From assembly GCF_020150815.1 (NCBI RefSeq), contig NZ_CP083723.1:3162001-3226000 (forward strand): DNA of 64,000 nt, read 5' to 3'. Below are positions 50,828 to 59,794 of this stretch, piece by piece (the stretch's first letter is position 1; each line of letters begins with the position of its first letter). The stretch comes from Haloprofundus salilacus. GTDB taxonomy: Archaea > Halobacteriota > Halobacteria > Halobacteriales > Haloferacaceae. The position numbers and the translations under genes were made by a program. Below the pieces are notes generated by a model, which was not told where the DNA came from, did no database searches, and saw nothing but the letters and a program-made list of their open reading frames with translations.

Positions 50828-52498
50828 TCACTCTGTTCGTCGCAGACGCTTCACCACGAACTCTTCTTCGAGTTCGCCGAGGAACTCGCCGAGGCGCGGT
50901 CCCTGCGTCTGGTCGAAGAACAGCAGATAGCCCGCCTGAAACAGGTCGCCGGTCTCCACGCCGCGTTCCTTGGCGGCTTCGTAGATTTCGCCCTGAATCT
51001 CCTCGCCGCTGTGACCCTCCTCGACGAAGTCGGCGAGGTCGGAGAGCGCCGCGGCCACATCGTCGGCGAGGTCCACGTCGGGCATCTCGGTCTGGAGGCG
51101 GTAGTTGTACTCGTTGTCCATCCGCTCGGCCCACGTGCGGGCCTTCTCGACGCGCTCCATCGCGTCTTCGACGGCCCACTCGGGCGTATCGTCGGTGATG
51201 TGGCCCTCGTTCTTCGCCATCTGGACTCGAAGTTCTGGGTCGTCGACCATCCCGAGCACCGCGGCGAACGTGTACGGCAGGCGAACGCGCTCCTCTCGTA
51301 CTTCGTCGACCAGGAAGGGGTACGCACGGTCGGCCAGCGGTCTGAGGTTCTCGTCGGTCTCCTCGCCGAAGTAGATACGCTCGAAGCGGTCGAAGTCGTT
51401 GACGAGGAGGTCCAGACGCCGGAGGTCGAAGTCGCGGGCGCGGCGCGGGTTAAGCGCGAAGAAGTACCGGAGCACCTCGGGTTCGGCGAGTTCGAGCACC
51501 TCGGCGACGGTGACGATGTTACCCGCGGACGACGAGAGCGGTTCGCCGTTGAGCGTGAACCACTCGTACGTCATCGGCACCGGCGGTTGGATGCCGAGCA
51601 CGTTTCGCGCGATGTCGTTGCCGCTGGGCCACGAGCCCTCGGCGTGGTCCTTGCCAAACGGCTCGAAGTCGACGCCGAGCACCTGCCACTGGGCGGGCCA
51701 CTCGAAGCGCCACGGCAGTTTCCCCTTGCGGAACGTCGCGGTCCCCTCGTGGCCGCAGCCGGAGATGGTGTTGTCGCCGGCGGTCATGTCGGTGCAGACG
51801 TAGTCGACGGTTCCGGCGTCGAGGTCGATGTCGGTCACCGTCTCGGTTATCTTCCCGCAGTTCCCGCAGACCGGATTGAACGGGACGTAGTCGTCGTCGA
51901 CCTTGCTCTGGTACTCGGTGAGCACCTCGCGTGCGGCGTCGGCGTTTTCGAGCAGGTGCCGAACAACCGGTTCGAACGTCCCGTCCGCGTAAAGTTCGGT
52001 GTTCGATATCATCTCGACCGGGACGCCGAGTCGCTCCGCGTCAGCTTCGATGAGCGCCGCGAAGTGTGCCGCGTACGACTCCGCCTCGCCGAAGGGGTCG
52101 GGGATGTCGGTGTACGGCTTGCCGAGGTTCTGCCCGAGCGCACCCGCGTCGACGTCGCCGAGACCGACGATGGTGCCGTCCCTGTCGGCGAGCTTTCGCG
52201 GGAGTTTTCGGAGCGGGTCCTTGTCGTCGCTCGTGAACACTTGCCGAACGTCGTAGCCGCGCTCCCGGAGCACCTCTGCGACGAAGTAGCCGCGGAGAAT
52301 CTCGTTGAAATTTCCTAGATGAGCGACGCCCGACGGGGAGATGCCGCCCTTGATGACGATGGGGTCGTCGGGGTCGCGCGCTAGAATCTCGTCGGCGACG
52401 TCGTCGGCCCAGAACGCGTGATGCGTCTCGCCGCCGTCTCCCTGACCACTCTCGTCGGCGGCCGTCGATGTCGAGTCGGCGCCGTCGTCGACGCTCAT
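50828..52498 (-). CDS. lysS: Lysyl-tRNA synthetase, class I
   Basis: 556 residues. Class I (archaeal) LysRS: the HIGH-like motif is SGVAHLGN (in KGGISPSGVAHLGNF) and the KMSKS-like motif is SSSAGN. A zinc-binding Cys set CGNCG..C..C is present in the middle (PVCGNCGKITETV, GCGHEG). The C-terminal helical domain binds the tRNA anticodon. It charges tRNA-Lys. The first ATG (52498) overlaps the pyrH stop by four bases (ATGA), so this gene is downstream of pyrH in one operon. The longer upstream frame is out-of-frame pyrH sequence. Confidence 0.96.
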   Translation of the reverse strand: MSVDDGADSTSTAADESGQGDGGETHHAFWADDVADEILARDPDDPIVIKGGISPSGVAHLGNFNEILRGYFVAEVLRERGYDVRQVFTSDDKDPLRKLPRKLADRDGTIVGLGDVDAGALGQNLGKPYTDIPDPFGEAESYAAHFAALIEADAERLGVPVEMISNTELYADGTFEPVVRHLLENADAAREVLTEYQSKVDDDYVPFNPVCGNCGKITETVTDIDLDAGTVDYVCTDMTAGDNTISGCGHEGTATFRKGKLPWRFEWPAQWQVLGVDFEPFGKDHAEGSWPSGNDIARNVLGIQPPVPMTYEWFTLNGEPLSSSAGNIVTVAEVLELAEPEVLRYFFALNPRRARDFDLRRLDLLVNDFDRFERIYFGEETDENLRPLADRAYPFLVDEVREERVRLPYTFAAVLGMVDDPELRVQMAKNEGHITDDTPEWAVEDAMERVEKARTWAERMDNEYNYRLQTEMPDVDLADDVAAALSDLADFVEEGHSGEEIQGEIYEAAKERGVETGDLFQAGYLLFFDQTQGPRLGEFLGELEEEFVVKRLRRTE

Positions 52499-53214
52499 CG
52501 CTGGGACCAGTACGTCGGTTCGGTGCCCGCGCCCGCGGGGACGATGTCGGTCCCCTCGTGTTCGCCGTGGAGCACCGCACGTTCGAGCCGTTTCGGTTCG
52601 GTGCCGTCGAGGACGATGGTGCGCATCCCCGCGCGCTCGATGAGTTTCGCCGCTAGCAAATCGACGGGAGCCGACGACCCCGCGTCCGTGCTCATCGGCG
52701 CGATGACGCCGACCAGTTCCTCGGGCGTGAGTTCCTCGAACTTCTCGGCAGTGTCGTCGCTCCGGGGGTCGGCGCTGTAGACGCCGTCGACGCTCGTCGC
52801 GTAGACGAGCAGGTCGGCGTCGACGTACTCGGCGAGGGCGGCGGCCACCGCGTCGGTGGTCTGGCCCGGGACGACGCCGCCCATCACGGAGATGTCGCCG
52901 CGGCGGATGGCCTCGCCGGCGTCCTCGTAACTGTGCGCCGGCGCGGGGTTGACGCCCGCGCCGAGGCCGGCGATGAGCAGACGCGCGTTGATGCGCGTCA
53001 CGTCGATGCCGATCTGGTCCAACTGGACCTCGTTCGCGCCGAGACCGCGCGCGGCGTCGATGTACTCGCGGGCGACGCCGCCGCCACCGACGACGGTGCC
53101 GAGTTCGCAGCCCTCGCGGGCGAGTGACTCGATTGCGGCGGCGTGTGCCTCGACTCGACGGGCGTCGAGCTCCGGCGCGAGGACGCTCCCGCCGATAGAA
53201 ATGACGACTCTCAT
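52495..53214 (-). CDS. pyrH: UMP kinase
   Basis: 239 residues. MRVVISIGGSVLAPELD opens the amino-acid-kinase fold, with GTVVGGGGVAREYIDAA (nucleotide loop) and TTDAVAAALAEYVDADLLVYATSVDGVYSADPR (UMP and Mg2+ region). It converts UMP to UDP for pyrimidine nucleotide synthesis. The stop overlaps the lysS start. A TATA-like CCCTTAAGA (53240-53248 read in reverse) lies 26-34 nt before the ATG. Confidence 0.96.
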   Translation of the reverse strand: MRVVISIGGSVLAPELDARRVEAHAAAIESLAREGCELGTVVGGGGVAREYIDAARGLGANEVQLDQIGIDVTRINARLLIAGLGAGVNPAPAHSYEDAGEAIRRGDISVMGGVVPGQTTDAVAAALAEYVDADLLVYATSVDGVYSADPRSDDTAEKFEELTPEELVGVIAPMSTDAGSSAPVDLLAAKLIERAGMRTIVLDGTEPKRLERAVLHGEHEGTDIVPAGAGTEPTYWSQR

Positions 53215-53370
53215 TGCAACCGGGTTGCTGGGATTCGGTCTTAAGGGTTATCAACTCCGCCACGTTCTCGCGGCTCGAGAACATCTCTCTCGCGCCCCCC
53301 GAACCGCCCCACGCGCTCCGGACGTCCGGCTGAGCAACACTAAAGCCGCTCGGTCCCCCGTCTTTCGGGT

Positions 53371-54183
53371 ATGCGAACACTCTGCGTCGTCGGTCCGGGT
53401 GCAACGGCGCTCACCGAGCGACTCGCAGCGCGACTCGACGGCCGCGTCGCGACGGTCGAACGACTCCCCGACGGCAGCGACCCCGAGCCCGACTCGGCAG
53501 CGTCGTACGGACTTGCCGACGACGGCGTCTGGGTCGGCGCGGGCCGCGACCGCTCGCGCGACGACCTGCTCGACCACCTCGCCGCCGACTACGACTTCGC
53601 GCTCCTCGCGGGATTCGAATCGACCCGCTTGCCGACGGTACGACTCGGCGACGCCGGTACGAAGTCCGACGAGAGCGAAAACGGAGACGTGGCGAACGAG
53701 CCGCTGCTCTCGGCTCAGTCGGTCGACGAAGTGGAGTTGGACGACCTCTGCGCCCGCGTCGAGGCGTTCGACCCGTACGTCACCTTGGAGGCGCTGGTCG
53801 AGCGGATAAAGCAGTCGCCGCGCGCCGAACGCGCCGGAGCCATCGCGACGTTTACTGGGCGCGTCCGAGCGAAGGACGGCGACGACGACCCCCGGACGAC
53901 TCGGCTGACGTTCGAGAAGTACGAGGGCGTCGCCGAGGAACGGCTCTCGGAGATCAGACGCGACATCGAGGCTCGCGACGGCGTCGAACGCGTGCTGATG
54001 CACCACCGAACCGGCGTAATCGAAGACGGCGAGGATATCGTCTTCGTCGTCGTTCTCGCCGGACATCGAACCGAAGCGTTCCGTGCCGTCGAAGACGGCA
54101 TCAACCGCCTGAAGGACGAGGTTCCCATCTTCAAGAAGGAGACGACCGTCGAATCTGACTTCTGGGTCCACGACAGACAGTAG
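53371..54183 (+). CDS. moaE: Molybdopterin synthase large subunit (MoaE) with N-terminal MobB-like domain
   Basis: 270 residues. Residues ~135-265 are MoaE: FTGRVR, LTFEKYEGVAEERL, and the catalytic lysine region PIFKKE. MoaE and MoaD insert sulfur into precursor Z to form molybdopterin. Residues 1-115 look like a MobB remnant (MRTLCVVGPGATALTERLAARLDG..) in which the Walker A lysine is lost (GPGATALTE in place of GxxxxGKT), so GTP binding there is unlikely. It serves the same metal pathway as the tungstate/molybdate import genes at 12 kb. Confidence 0.9.
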   Translation: MRTLCVVGPGATALTERLAARLDGRVATVERLPDGSDPEPDSAASYGLADDGVWVGAGRDRSRDDLLDHLAADYDFALLAGFESTRLPTVRLGDAGTKSDESENGDVANEPLLSAQSVDEVELDDLCARVEAFDPYVTLEALVERIKQSPRAERAGAIATFTGRVRAKDGDDDPRTTRLTFEKYEGVAEERLSEIRRDIEARDGVERVLMHHRTGVIEDGEDIVFVVVLAGHRTEAFRAVEDGINRLKDEVPIFKKETTVESDFWVHDRQ

Positions 54184-54437
54184 CCGGTTTCGCATTCCGG
54201 AGAATATTTCCTTCTTTATCCACCGTTTCGTGACGGTTAGTCGAGCAGAAACCCGCTATCGTTGCGCTAAAACAGTCTATCAGCAGGATACTATTAGAGT
54301 TTATATCAAAAATTCAAACCCGGATAAATCGCTTAGAGACGTTTGTGAAATATCTAACACCCGGAGAAAACGTCGCAAAAAGAACTCTTTTACTCTCTTC
54401 AGCCTGAAAGAGGCCGAATTGTGACTAACGTTCCTGC
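54184..54437. other. AT-rich intergenic island
   Basis: About 250 nt that are clearly more AT-rich than the rest of the window (for example ATTAGAGTTTATATCAAAAATTC near 54292). A 64-codon open frame exists here on the + strand, but it has Lys/Arg/Ser-rich composition and poor codon bias, so I leave it out. No RNA gene is evident. Confidence 0.5.
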
Positions 54438-54446
54438 CTTTATAAC
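54438..54446 (+). promoter_or_regulatory. TATA-like box for the DUF7123-type gene
   Basis: CTTTATAAC predicts a start near 54468, giving a ~18-nt leader with a purine-rich GAGGTC site before the ATG at 54486. Confidence 0.5.
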
Positions 54447-54485
54447 ATCTCCACCGACCATTGGGAGAGCGAGGTCAGAAGGAAA

Positions 54486-54734
54486 ATGAGCGCAACAGCA
54501 AACCCCTCCACCGACGGACGCTCGAAAGAAGCCCGACTGAAGCAGTACCTCGTCGACAAGGCGCAAGACGGCGAACTGTACTTCAAAGGCAAGTTTATCG
54601 CGGACGAAGTCGGCCTCTCACCCAAAGAGATCGGCGCGCTGATGGTGAAGCTTCGCGACTCTACCCACGAACTCACCATCGAGAAGTGGTCGTACACGAG
54701 CGCAACCACGTGGCGCGTCGCCCCGTCGTCGTAA
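54486..54734 (+). CDS. DUF7123-like small winged-helix protein
   Basis: 82 residues: SKEARLKQYLVDKAQDGELYFKGKFIADEVGLSPKEIGALMVKLRDS then a wing-like THELTIEKWSYTSATTWRVAPSS. I recall such haloarchaeal proteins as DUF7123; the pattern is a short winged helix, so DNA binding is likely. It stands in an AT-rich upstream context, hinting at strong or regulated expression. Confidence 0.75.
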   Translation: MSATANPSTDGRSKEARLKQYLVDKAQDGELYFKGKFIADEVGLSPKEIGALMVKLRDSTHELTIEKWSYTSATTWRVAPSS

Positions 54735-54887
54735 GCGGGCCCCTCCGTCCCCGCGACACCGGTCCTCGCCGTGCTTGCCTACTCGCGAACCATGCAACCC
54801 CGCATATCCCCCACGACTGCCCTCTTCGCTCGAATCCGTTGACGACGTAGATCCGTCGATACCACCCGTTGACCGTTTCGACACCGG

Positions 54888-54895
54888 ATTTATAC
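54888..54895 (+). promoter_or_regulatory. TATA-like box for the second membrane protease gene
   Basis: ATTTATAC lies 28-35 nt before the ATG at 54923. Confidence 0.5.
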
Positions 54896-54922
54896 CCTTC
54901 TGTGCGGTAGACGTAGTATCTG

Positions 54923-56083
54923 ATGGACGAGGCCGACAGCCCTCCGTACGGCCCCGCGACCGACCCCGCAGACGGCCCCTCGCTCGAACGACTCGGTTCC
55001 GTGTTCTACGTTCGCGAGGTACGTACGGATGACGACCGACTGCTCTACTACGGCGAGTCGCTCGTCTCGCGCCGCTCGTTGCTCGAAGAGGTGTGGCCCT
55101 CGTTCCGCCGGACGGGATACGACGTTCGCCTCGCGCGGACGAACGACGGTCTCGACGTGCTCGTCGCCGAACCGGTGTCGGTCGGCGTCGAGGGCGTCCC
55201 GTGGAAGAACCTCCTCCTGCTGGCGGCGACCGTCGCCTCGACACTGCTCGTCGGCGCGTACGCGTGGTACTACATCCCGATAAGCCGGATTCAGGAGAAC
55301 CCCTTCGTCGCCCTCGAAGCGTGGCCTTTCACCGCCGCCGTTCTCGGCGTCCTCTGCGCGCACGAACTCGGTCACTACGTGATGGGCCGCTACCACGGCG
55401 TCGACGTGTCGCTGCCGTATCTCATCCCCTTCATCTTCCCGTTCGGGACGATGGGGGCCATCATCCGGATGCGCGGGCAGATGCCTGACCGGAAGGCGCT
55501 GTTCGACATCGGCGTCGCCGGACCGCTCTCCGGCTTGGCGGCGACGATTCTGGTTACCGCCATCGGGCTCTCGCTCGACCCGATCACGATACCCGAGCGC
55601 GTGTTCGTCGGCAGCAGCGAGGTCATCCGATTCAACAATCCGCTCCTTTTGGACCTCATCGCGACGTTTCTGGGGCAGCCCAGCGACTACAGCTATCCGC
55701 AGACGGTGAACCCGGTCATCATCGGCGGCTGGGTCGGGATGTTCTTCACCGTGTTGAACCTGCTGCCGGTGGGACAGCTCGACGGCGGGCACATGGTTCG
55801 GGCGATGCTCGGCCGCAGACAGGAGACGGTCGCGACGCTCGTTCCCCTAGGCCTGTTCGGTCTCGCGGGCTACCTCTACTACGTCCGCGACCTCGGCCTT
55901 CAGGAGTCAGTCGGCCTCTGGGCGTTCTGGGGGCTGTTCTCGCTCTTCATCGCCTTCAACGGTCCCGCCCACCCCATCGACGAGTCCAGCATCGGCTGGA
56001 AGCGACAGCTCGTCGGCGTGTTCACCTTCGCGCTCGGCCTGCTCTGCTTCATGCTGGTGCCGATTCAGCTGATGAGCGCGTGA
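54923..56083 (+). CDS. Site-2-protease-family membrane metalloprotease (M50)
   Basis: 386 residues. Residues 1-90 are a soluble N-terminal domain (FYVREVRTDDDRLLYYGESLVSRRSLLEEVWPSFRRTGYDVRL). The membrane region carries H147-E-L-G-H151 (HELGHYVMG) and, later, NLLPVGQLDGGHMVRA, the second zinc motif. No PDZ domain is present, unlike the other M50 protein at 47924. It resembles the chloroplast/cyanobacterial S2P-like type with six to eight helices. The substrate is unknown. Confidence 0.9.
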   Translation: MDEADSPPYGPATDPADGPSLERLGSVFYVREVRTDDDRLLYYGESLVSRRSLLEEVWPSFRRTGYDVRLARTNDGLDVLVAEPVSVGVEGVPWKNLLLLAATVASTLLVGAYAWYYIPISRIQENPFVALEAWPFTAAVLGVLCAHELGHYVMGRYHGVDVSLPYLIPFIFPFGTMGAIIRMRGQMPDRKALFDIGVAGPLSGLAATILVTAIGLSLDPITIPERVFVGSSEVIRFNNPLLLDLIATFLGQPSDYSYPQTVNPVIIGGWVGMFFTVLNLLPVGQLDGGHMVRAMLGRRQETVATLVPLGLFGLAGYLYYVRDLGLQESVGLWAFWGLFSLFIAFNGPAHPIDESSIGWKRQLVGVFTFALGLLCFMLVPIQLMSA

Positions 56084-56122
56084 CCGCAAAGGCGACAGTA
56101 TCCGGCGGATTCGACGGCGCCG

Positions 56123-57004
56123 CTACGCCGAGTGCGTGTAGCCCCGGTCCGGCAGGGGGTCGCCGTCGAGCGTTATCCCCGACACCGACTCGGTGACGCG
56201 TCCGACGCGCGAAATCGGCGTCGGCGACGCCGCCCGCGCCGTTTCGAGTGCCGATTCGGGGAGCGTGAACACCAACTCGAAATCCTCGCCGAAGTGCAGC
56301 GCCGACTCCCAGTAGTCAGCCTCGTTGTCGGTCACGTCGTCGACGGCGTCGTCGACCGGAACGTTGTCCGACTCGACGGCGAATCCGCAGTCGCTCGCCT
56401 CCGCGAGTTGGTGGACCGACCGCGCGAATCCGTCGCTCGAATCCATCATCGCCGTCGCGTCCGCGGCGAGCGCTCGCCCGGCGGCGACCCGCGGTTCGAA
56501 CCGGAAGAGGTCGTTGCCGCGTTCGGCGTCGCCGCGTTCGAAGAAGCGGAGCGCGGCCGCCGACCGCCCGAGCGTTCCGGTGACGCAGAGGACGTCACCC
56601 GGCTCCGCGCCGGAGCGAAACACCGGGTCGTCCGTCCGACCGATAGCCGTCGTCGCCGTCGTGAACTCGTCGTGGTCGTCGAGGTCGCCTCCGACGTACT
56701 CGGCGTCGACCGCCTCACAGACCTCGCGCGCCCCTCGGACGAACGCCGCGAGTTCCGCCTCTTCGAACGAGGGGGCCGCGTACGCCGCGACGGCCGCAAC
56801 CGCGGACGCACCCATCGCGGCGACGTCCGAGAGCGACGCGCCGACTGCCCGCCACCCGGCGGTGTAGCGCGTCGTTCCCGGCGGGAAGTCGGCCGTTTCG
56901 TGGAGCATATCGGTCGTAACGACCAGTTCGTCGACGACTGCCGCGTCGTCACCGGCCGCCGGAAGCTCCGCCGCCAACGTTCGCAACGCCGTCCGTTCGT
57001 CCAT
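56123..57004 (-). CDS. thiL: Thiamine-monophosphate kinase
   Basis: 293 residues. PurM/ThiL fold: AAGDDAAVVDELVVTTDMLHETADFPPGT gives the Mg2+-binding Asp cluster, RAVGASLSDVAAMGA is the conserved substrate loop, and GDVLCVTGTLGRSAAAL plus ATAMMDSSDGFARSVHQLAEAS (D-S-S-D) complete the signature. It phosphorylates TMP to thiamine diphosphate. No other thi genes are adjacent. It is convergent with the M50 protease gene. Confidence 0.95.
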   Translation of the reverse strand: MDERTALRTLAAELPAAGDDAAVVDELVVTTDMLHETADFPPGTTRYTAGWRAVGASLSDVAAMGASAVAAVAAYAAPSFEEAELAAFVRGAREVCEAVDAEYVGGDLDDHDEFTTATTAIGRTDDPVFRSGAEPGDVLCVTGTLGRSAAALRFFERGDAERGNDLFRFEPRVAAGRALAADATAMMDSSDGFARSVHQLAEASDCGFAVESDNVPVDDAVDDVTDNEADYWESALHFGEDFELVFTLPESALETARAASPTPISRVGRVTESVSGITLDGDPLPDRGYTHSA

Positions 57005-57145
57005 GTTCGGCCTTTCGGCGTCCGCGCGAAAAAGTCACCGAGGTGTTCCACGGGGCGTTCTCGTGCGAGTTGGGTGCACAGTAACACGGCTACTCGACTG
57101 CGAGGCGGACGTAAGCTATCGCTACCGCTGCTGTCGATTCCGGTG

Positions 57146-57153
57146 GCTTAATG
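57146..57153 (+). promoter_or_regulatory. TATA-like box for the flippase-like gene
   Basis: GCTTAATG lies 25-32 nt before the ATG at 57178, so that ATG (not the one at 57151, inside the box) is the likely start. Confidence 0.5.
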
Positions 57154-57177
57154 CCGTCAGTGGCTGTCCAGGTGAGT

Positions 57178-58206
57178 ATGGCCAGAGAGAACCTTCGAGC
57201 CACCATTCTCGGCTTCGCGGGTGCGGTGGTAGTGTTCGCGGTTCTCTTCTCGTTTATCGGCGTCGGCGATCTCGTCGCCCAGTTGCGGAACGCCGACCTC
57301 CGGTTCGTCGCGCTCGTCGTCGTGGCGACGCTGGGGTGGCTGTTCGCGTGGGGACTGGCGTTACGAACCGTTCTGTCGGTTCTCGGCGTCCACATTTCGG
57401 CGTTGAAGGCGTTTTTCGTCTTCTCGGGCGCGATGTTCTCGAACAACATCACGCCGTTCGGGCAGGCGGGGGGCGAACCGGTGTCAGCGCTGCTCATCTC
57501 CCAGACCTCGGATGCCGAGTACGAAACCGGTCTCGCGGCCATCGCCAGCGTCGACACGCTCAACTTCGTCCCGTCGATATCGCTGGCGCTCGCGGGGGCG
57601 GTGTACTTCGCGACGGAGACGACGCTCGGACAGAACCTCGAGATCGCGGTCATCGGCGTCGTCGTGCTCGCGACGGCGGTGCCCGGTCTCGTCTACGTCG
57701 GTTGGCAGCGACGCTACCAGCTCGAACATCACGCCGTCCGGCTGCTCACTCCCGCAATTCGCCGCGTCGCGGATTTCGTTCCCCGGATTTCGAAACCGAC
57801 CACCGAGAGCATCGAAGGTCGGATTAGCCGCTTTTTCGCCGCCATCGAACGCGTCGCGACGAACCCGCGCGGGCTGGTGTTGGCTGTCTCGCTCTCGGCG
57901 GCCGGGTGGCTCGCACAGATGCTAGGTCTCTGGTTCGCCTTCCACGCCGTCGGCACGCCGGTATCGCCGTCAATTATGCTGTTCGTCGTTCCCATCGGCG
58001 CTATTGCCGGTGTGACGCCGCTCCCGGGCGGCGCGGGCGGTATCGAGAGCGTTCTGCTCGTCTTACTTCTGGCGGCTACGGGTCCCGCCGTCACGCAGTC
58101 GGCGATTCTGGCGGCCATCGTCATCTACCGCGGGATGGTGTACTGGCTGCCGACGCTCATCGGCGGCATCGTCGTCAGCGTGCTCGGTCTCAATAACGGG
58201 GCATGA
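57178..58206 (+). CDS. Lysylphosphatidylglycerol synthase-like/AglD-type flippase domain protein
   Basis: 342 residues with about eight hydrophobic helices. The UPF0104/LPG-synthase membrane domain is seen: VVVVATLGWLFAWGLALRTVL, FFVFSGAMFSNNITPFGQAGGEP (family motif), GAIAGVTPLPGGAGGIESVLLVLLLAATG (second motif) and YRGMVYWLPTLIGG. Such proteins assist lipid or glycolipid flipping and, in haloarchaea, late steps of S-layer N-glycosylation. No glycosyltransferase is adjacent, so the specific role is open. Confidence 0.85.
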   Translation: MARENLRATILGFAGAVVVFAVLFSFIGVGDLVAQLRNADLRFVALVVVATLGWLFAWGLALRTVLSVLGVHISALKAFFVFSGAMFSNNITPFGQAGGEPVSALLISQTSDAEYETGLAAIASVDTLNFVPSISLALAGAVYFATETTLGQNLEIAVIGVVVLATAVPGLVYVGWQRRYQLEHHAVRLLTPAIRRVADFVPRISKPTTESIEGRISRFFAAIERVATNPRGLVLAVSLSAAGWLAQMLGLWFAFHAVGTPVSPSIMLFVVPIGAIAGVTPLPGGAGGIESVLLVLLLAATGPAVTQSAILAAIVIYRGMVYWLPTLIGGIVVSVLGLNNGA

Positions 58207-58263
58207 TCGCCGTTCTCGGCTATTCGCAAACGTACACGGACGGTTGTCGACGACGCTAATACG

Positions 58264-58272
58264 ATGCTTTTA
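58264..58272 (+). promoter_or_regulatory. TATA-like box for the S19e operon
   Basis: CTTTTAAAC lies 27-35 nt before the ATG at 58299; strong similarity to the haloarchaeal consensus. Confidence 0.6.
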
Positions 58273-58298
58273 AACAGCGCTACGCAGAATTCGAAGCC

Positions 58299-58754
58299 AT
58301 GGTAACCCTCTATGACGTTCCGGCGGACGACCTCATCCAGGAGGTCGCCGACCGACTCGAGGACCGAATCGAACAGCCCGACTGGATCCAGTTCGCGAAG
58401 ACCGGCTCGAACCGAGAGCTTCCGCCACAGAATGACGACTTCTGGTTCGTCCGCGCGGCCAGCGTGCTCCGCAAACTCGCGACGAAAGGCCCGATCGGCG
58501 TCGAACGCCTCGCCGTCGAGTACGGCGGCCGCAAGCGCGGTTCAACCCGCTACCGCGTCGCGAAGGCGCACACGAGCACGGGCAGCAAAAAGATCGTCCG
58601 CGTCATCCTCCAGCAGCTCGAAGCGGAGGGCCTCGTCGAGAGCGCCGGCGGCGACGGTCGCCGCATCAGCGACGAGGGACGCGCCTTCCTCGACGACGCG
58701 GCCGCCTCGGCCTTCGAATCGCTCGACCGACCGGAACTCGAACGCTACGCGTAG
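58299..58754 (+). CDS. rps19e: 30S ribosomal protein S19e
   Basis: 151 residues. S19e family: MVTLYDVPADDLIQEVADRLE, the Trp motif PDWIQFAKTGSNRELPPQNDDFWFVRAASVLRKLATKGPIGVERL and YGGRKRGSTRYRVAKAHTSTGSKKIVRVILQQLE. It is a small-subunit protein present in archaea and eukaryotes. The following genes for a PDCD5-like protein and a PP-loop ATPase are probably on the same transcript. Length and conserved residues are as expected. Confidence 0.97.
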   Translation: MVTLYDVPADDLIQEVADRLEDRIEQPDWIQFAKTGSNRELPPQNDDFWFVRAASVLRKLATKGPIGVERLAVEYGGRKRGSTRYRVAKAHTSTGSKKIVRVILQQLEAEGLVESAGGDGRRISDEGRAFLDDAAASAFESLDRPELERYA

Positions 58755-58841
58755 AGGGCACACACGCTTTTCCGTTCGTCCGAACGGCTGAGCCATTGGT
58801 TCGTCCGTAATCGTTTTCTGCCGCGCGCGAAAAGTCTGGGT

Positions 58842-59201
58842 ATGAGCGGCAATCCAGACGACGAACGACTCGACGAACTCCGTCGCGAGCGACTCCAGGA
58901 GCTACAGGAACAGGCCGACGGCCAGCAAGAACAGGGCAACGAGGAGGCCCAGCAGGCCGCCGAAGAACAGGCCCAAGCCCAGAAGGACGCCCTACTGCGC
59001 CAGTATCTCACCGACGGCGCGCGGCAGCGACTCAACGCCGTCCAGATGAGCAAACCCGAGTTCGCCGAACAGGTCGAACAGCAACTCGTCGCGCTCGCCC
59101 AGAGCGGGCGTATCCAGTCGAAGATCGATGAACAGCGGATGAAACAGCTGTTGAAGGAACTTCAGCCCGACAAAAAGCGCTTCAACATCCGGCGTCGCTA
59201 A
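58842..59201 (+). CDS. DNA-binding protein of the PDCD5 family
   Basis: 119 residues. N-terminal helix [19 protein letters not shown] with an extended Gln/Glu/Ala-rich segment, then [59 protein letters not shown], the PDCD5 helical core, ending KKRFNIRRR. The partner S19e gene next to PDCD5 is a conserved archaeal pairing. The stop TAA overlaps the ATG of the next gene. Confidence 0.95.
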   Translation: MSGNPDDERLDELRRERLQELQEQADGQQEQGNEEAQQAAEEQAQAQKDALLRQYLTDGARQRLNAVQMSKPEFAEQVEQQLVALAQSGRIQSKIDEQRMKQLLKELQPDKKRFNIRRR

Positions 59202-59794
59202 TGGAACTGGCCCTCCTGTACAGCGGCGGGAAGGATTCGACGCTCGCCACGCTCATGCTCGATTCTTTCTACGACGTGCGTCTCGTAACCGCACACTTCG
59301 GACTCACCGGCGACTGGAAGCACGCGAAGGCGGCCGCCGAGACGCTCGGCTATCCGTTCGAGACGGTCGAACTCGACGACGACGTCGCCGCCGACGCCGT
59401 CGAACGGATGCACGACGACGGCTACCCTCGAAACGGCATTCAGCAGGTCCACGAGGCGGCGCTGGAGGCCGTCGCGGGGCTCGGTTACGATGCCATCGCC
59501 GACGGGACACGCCGCGACGACCGGGTGCCGACCATCTCGCGCGCGCAAGCGCAGAGCCTTGAAGACCGGTACGACGTCGACTACCTCGCGCCGCTGTCGG
59601 GGTTCGGCCGCCGGGCGGTCGACCGACTTGTCGACGCGACGCTCGATATCGAAGTCGGACCGAGCGAGACGGTTCCGAAGGCCGACTACGAGGGCGAACT
59701 CCGGCAGTTGCTCGCCGAGACGCACGGGGCCGACGCGGTCGGACACGTCTTTCCCGAACACGAGCAGACGTACGTCCGCGGGCTGCTCGACTGA
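59201..59794 (+). CDS. PP-loop (N-type) ATP pyrophosphatase, COG2117-like
   Basis: 197 residues. The PP-loop LYSGGKDSTLATLML (SGGKDS) is clear, then LVTAHFGLTGDWKHAKAAAETLGYPFETVELDDD and DAIADGTRRDDRVPTIS, the second ATP-contact region. It belongs to the enzymes that adenylate a carbonyl or thiolate of RNA or small molecules; a tRNA-modification role is plausible. The start overlaps the PDCD5-gene stop (TAATG), so they are co-translated. The exact substrate is not known. Confidence 0.88.
   Translation: MELALLYSGGKDSTLATLMLDSFYDVRLVTAHFGLTGDWKHAKAAAETLGYPFETVELDDDVAADAVERMHDDGYPRNGIQQVHEAALEAVAGLGYDAIADGTRRDDRVPTISRAQAQSLEDRYDVDYLAPLSGFGRRAVDRLVDATLDIEVGPSETVPKADYEGELRQLLAETHGADAVGHVFPEHEQTYVRGLLD

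Noticed and set aside
54230-54424. 64-codon frame in the AT-rich island before the DUF7123-type gene
   Set aside because: GTG start, lysine- and arginine-rich tail, codon use unlike the genome, no ribosome-binding or TATA-like context. Kept only as an AT-rich region.
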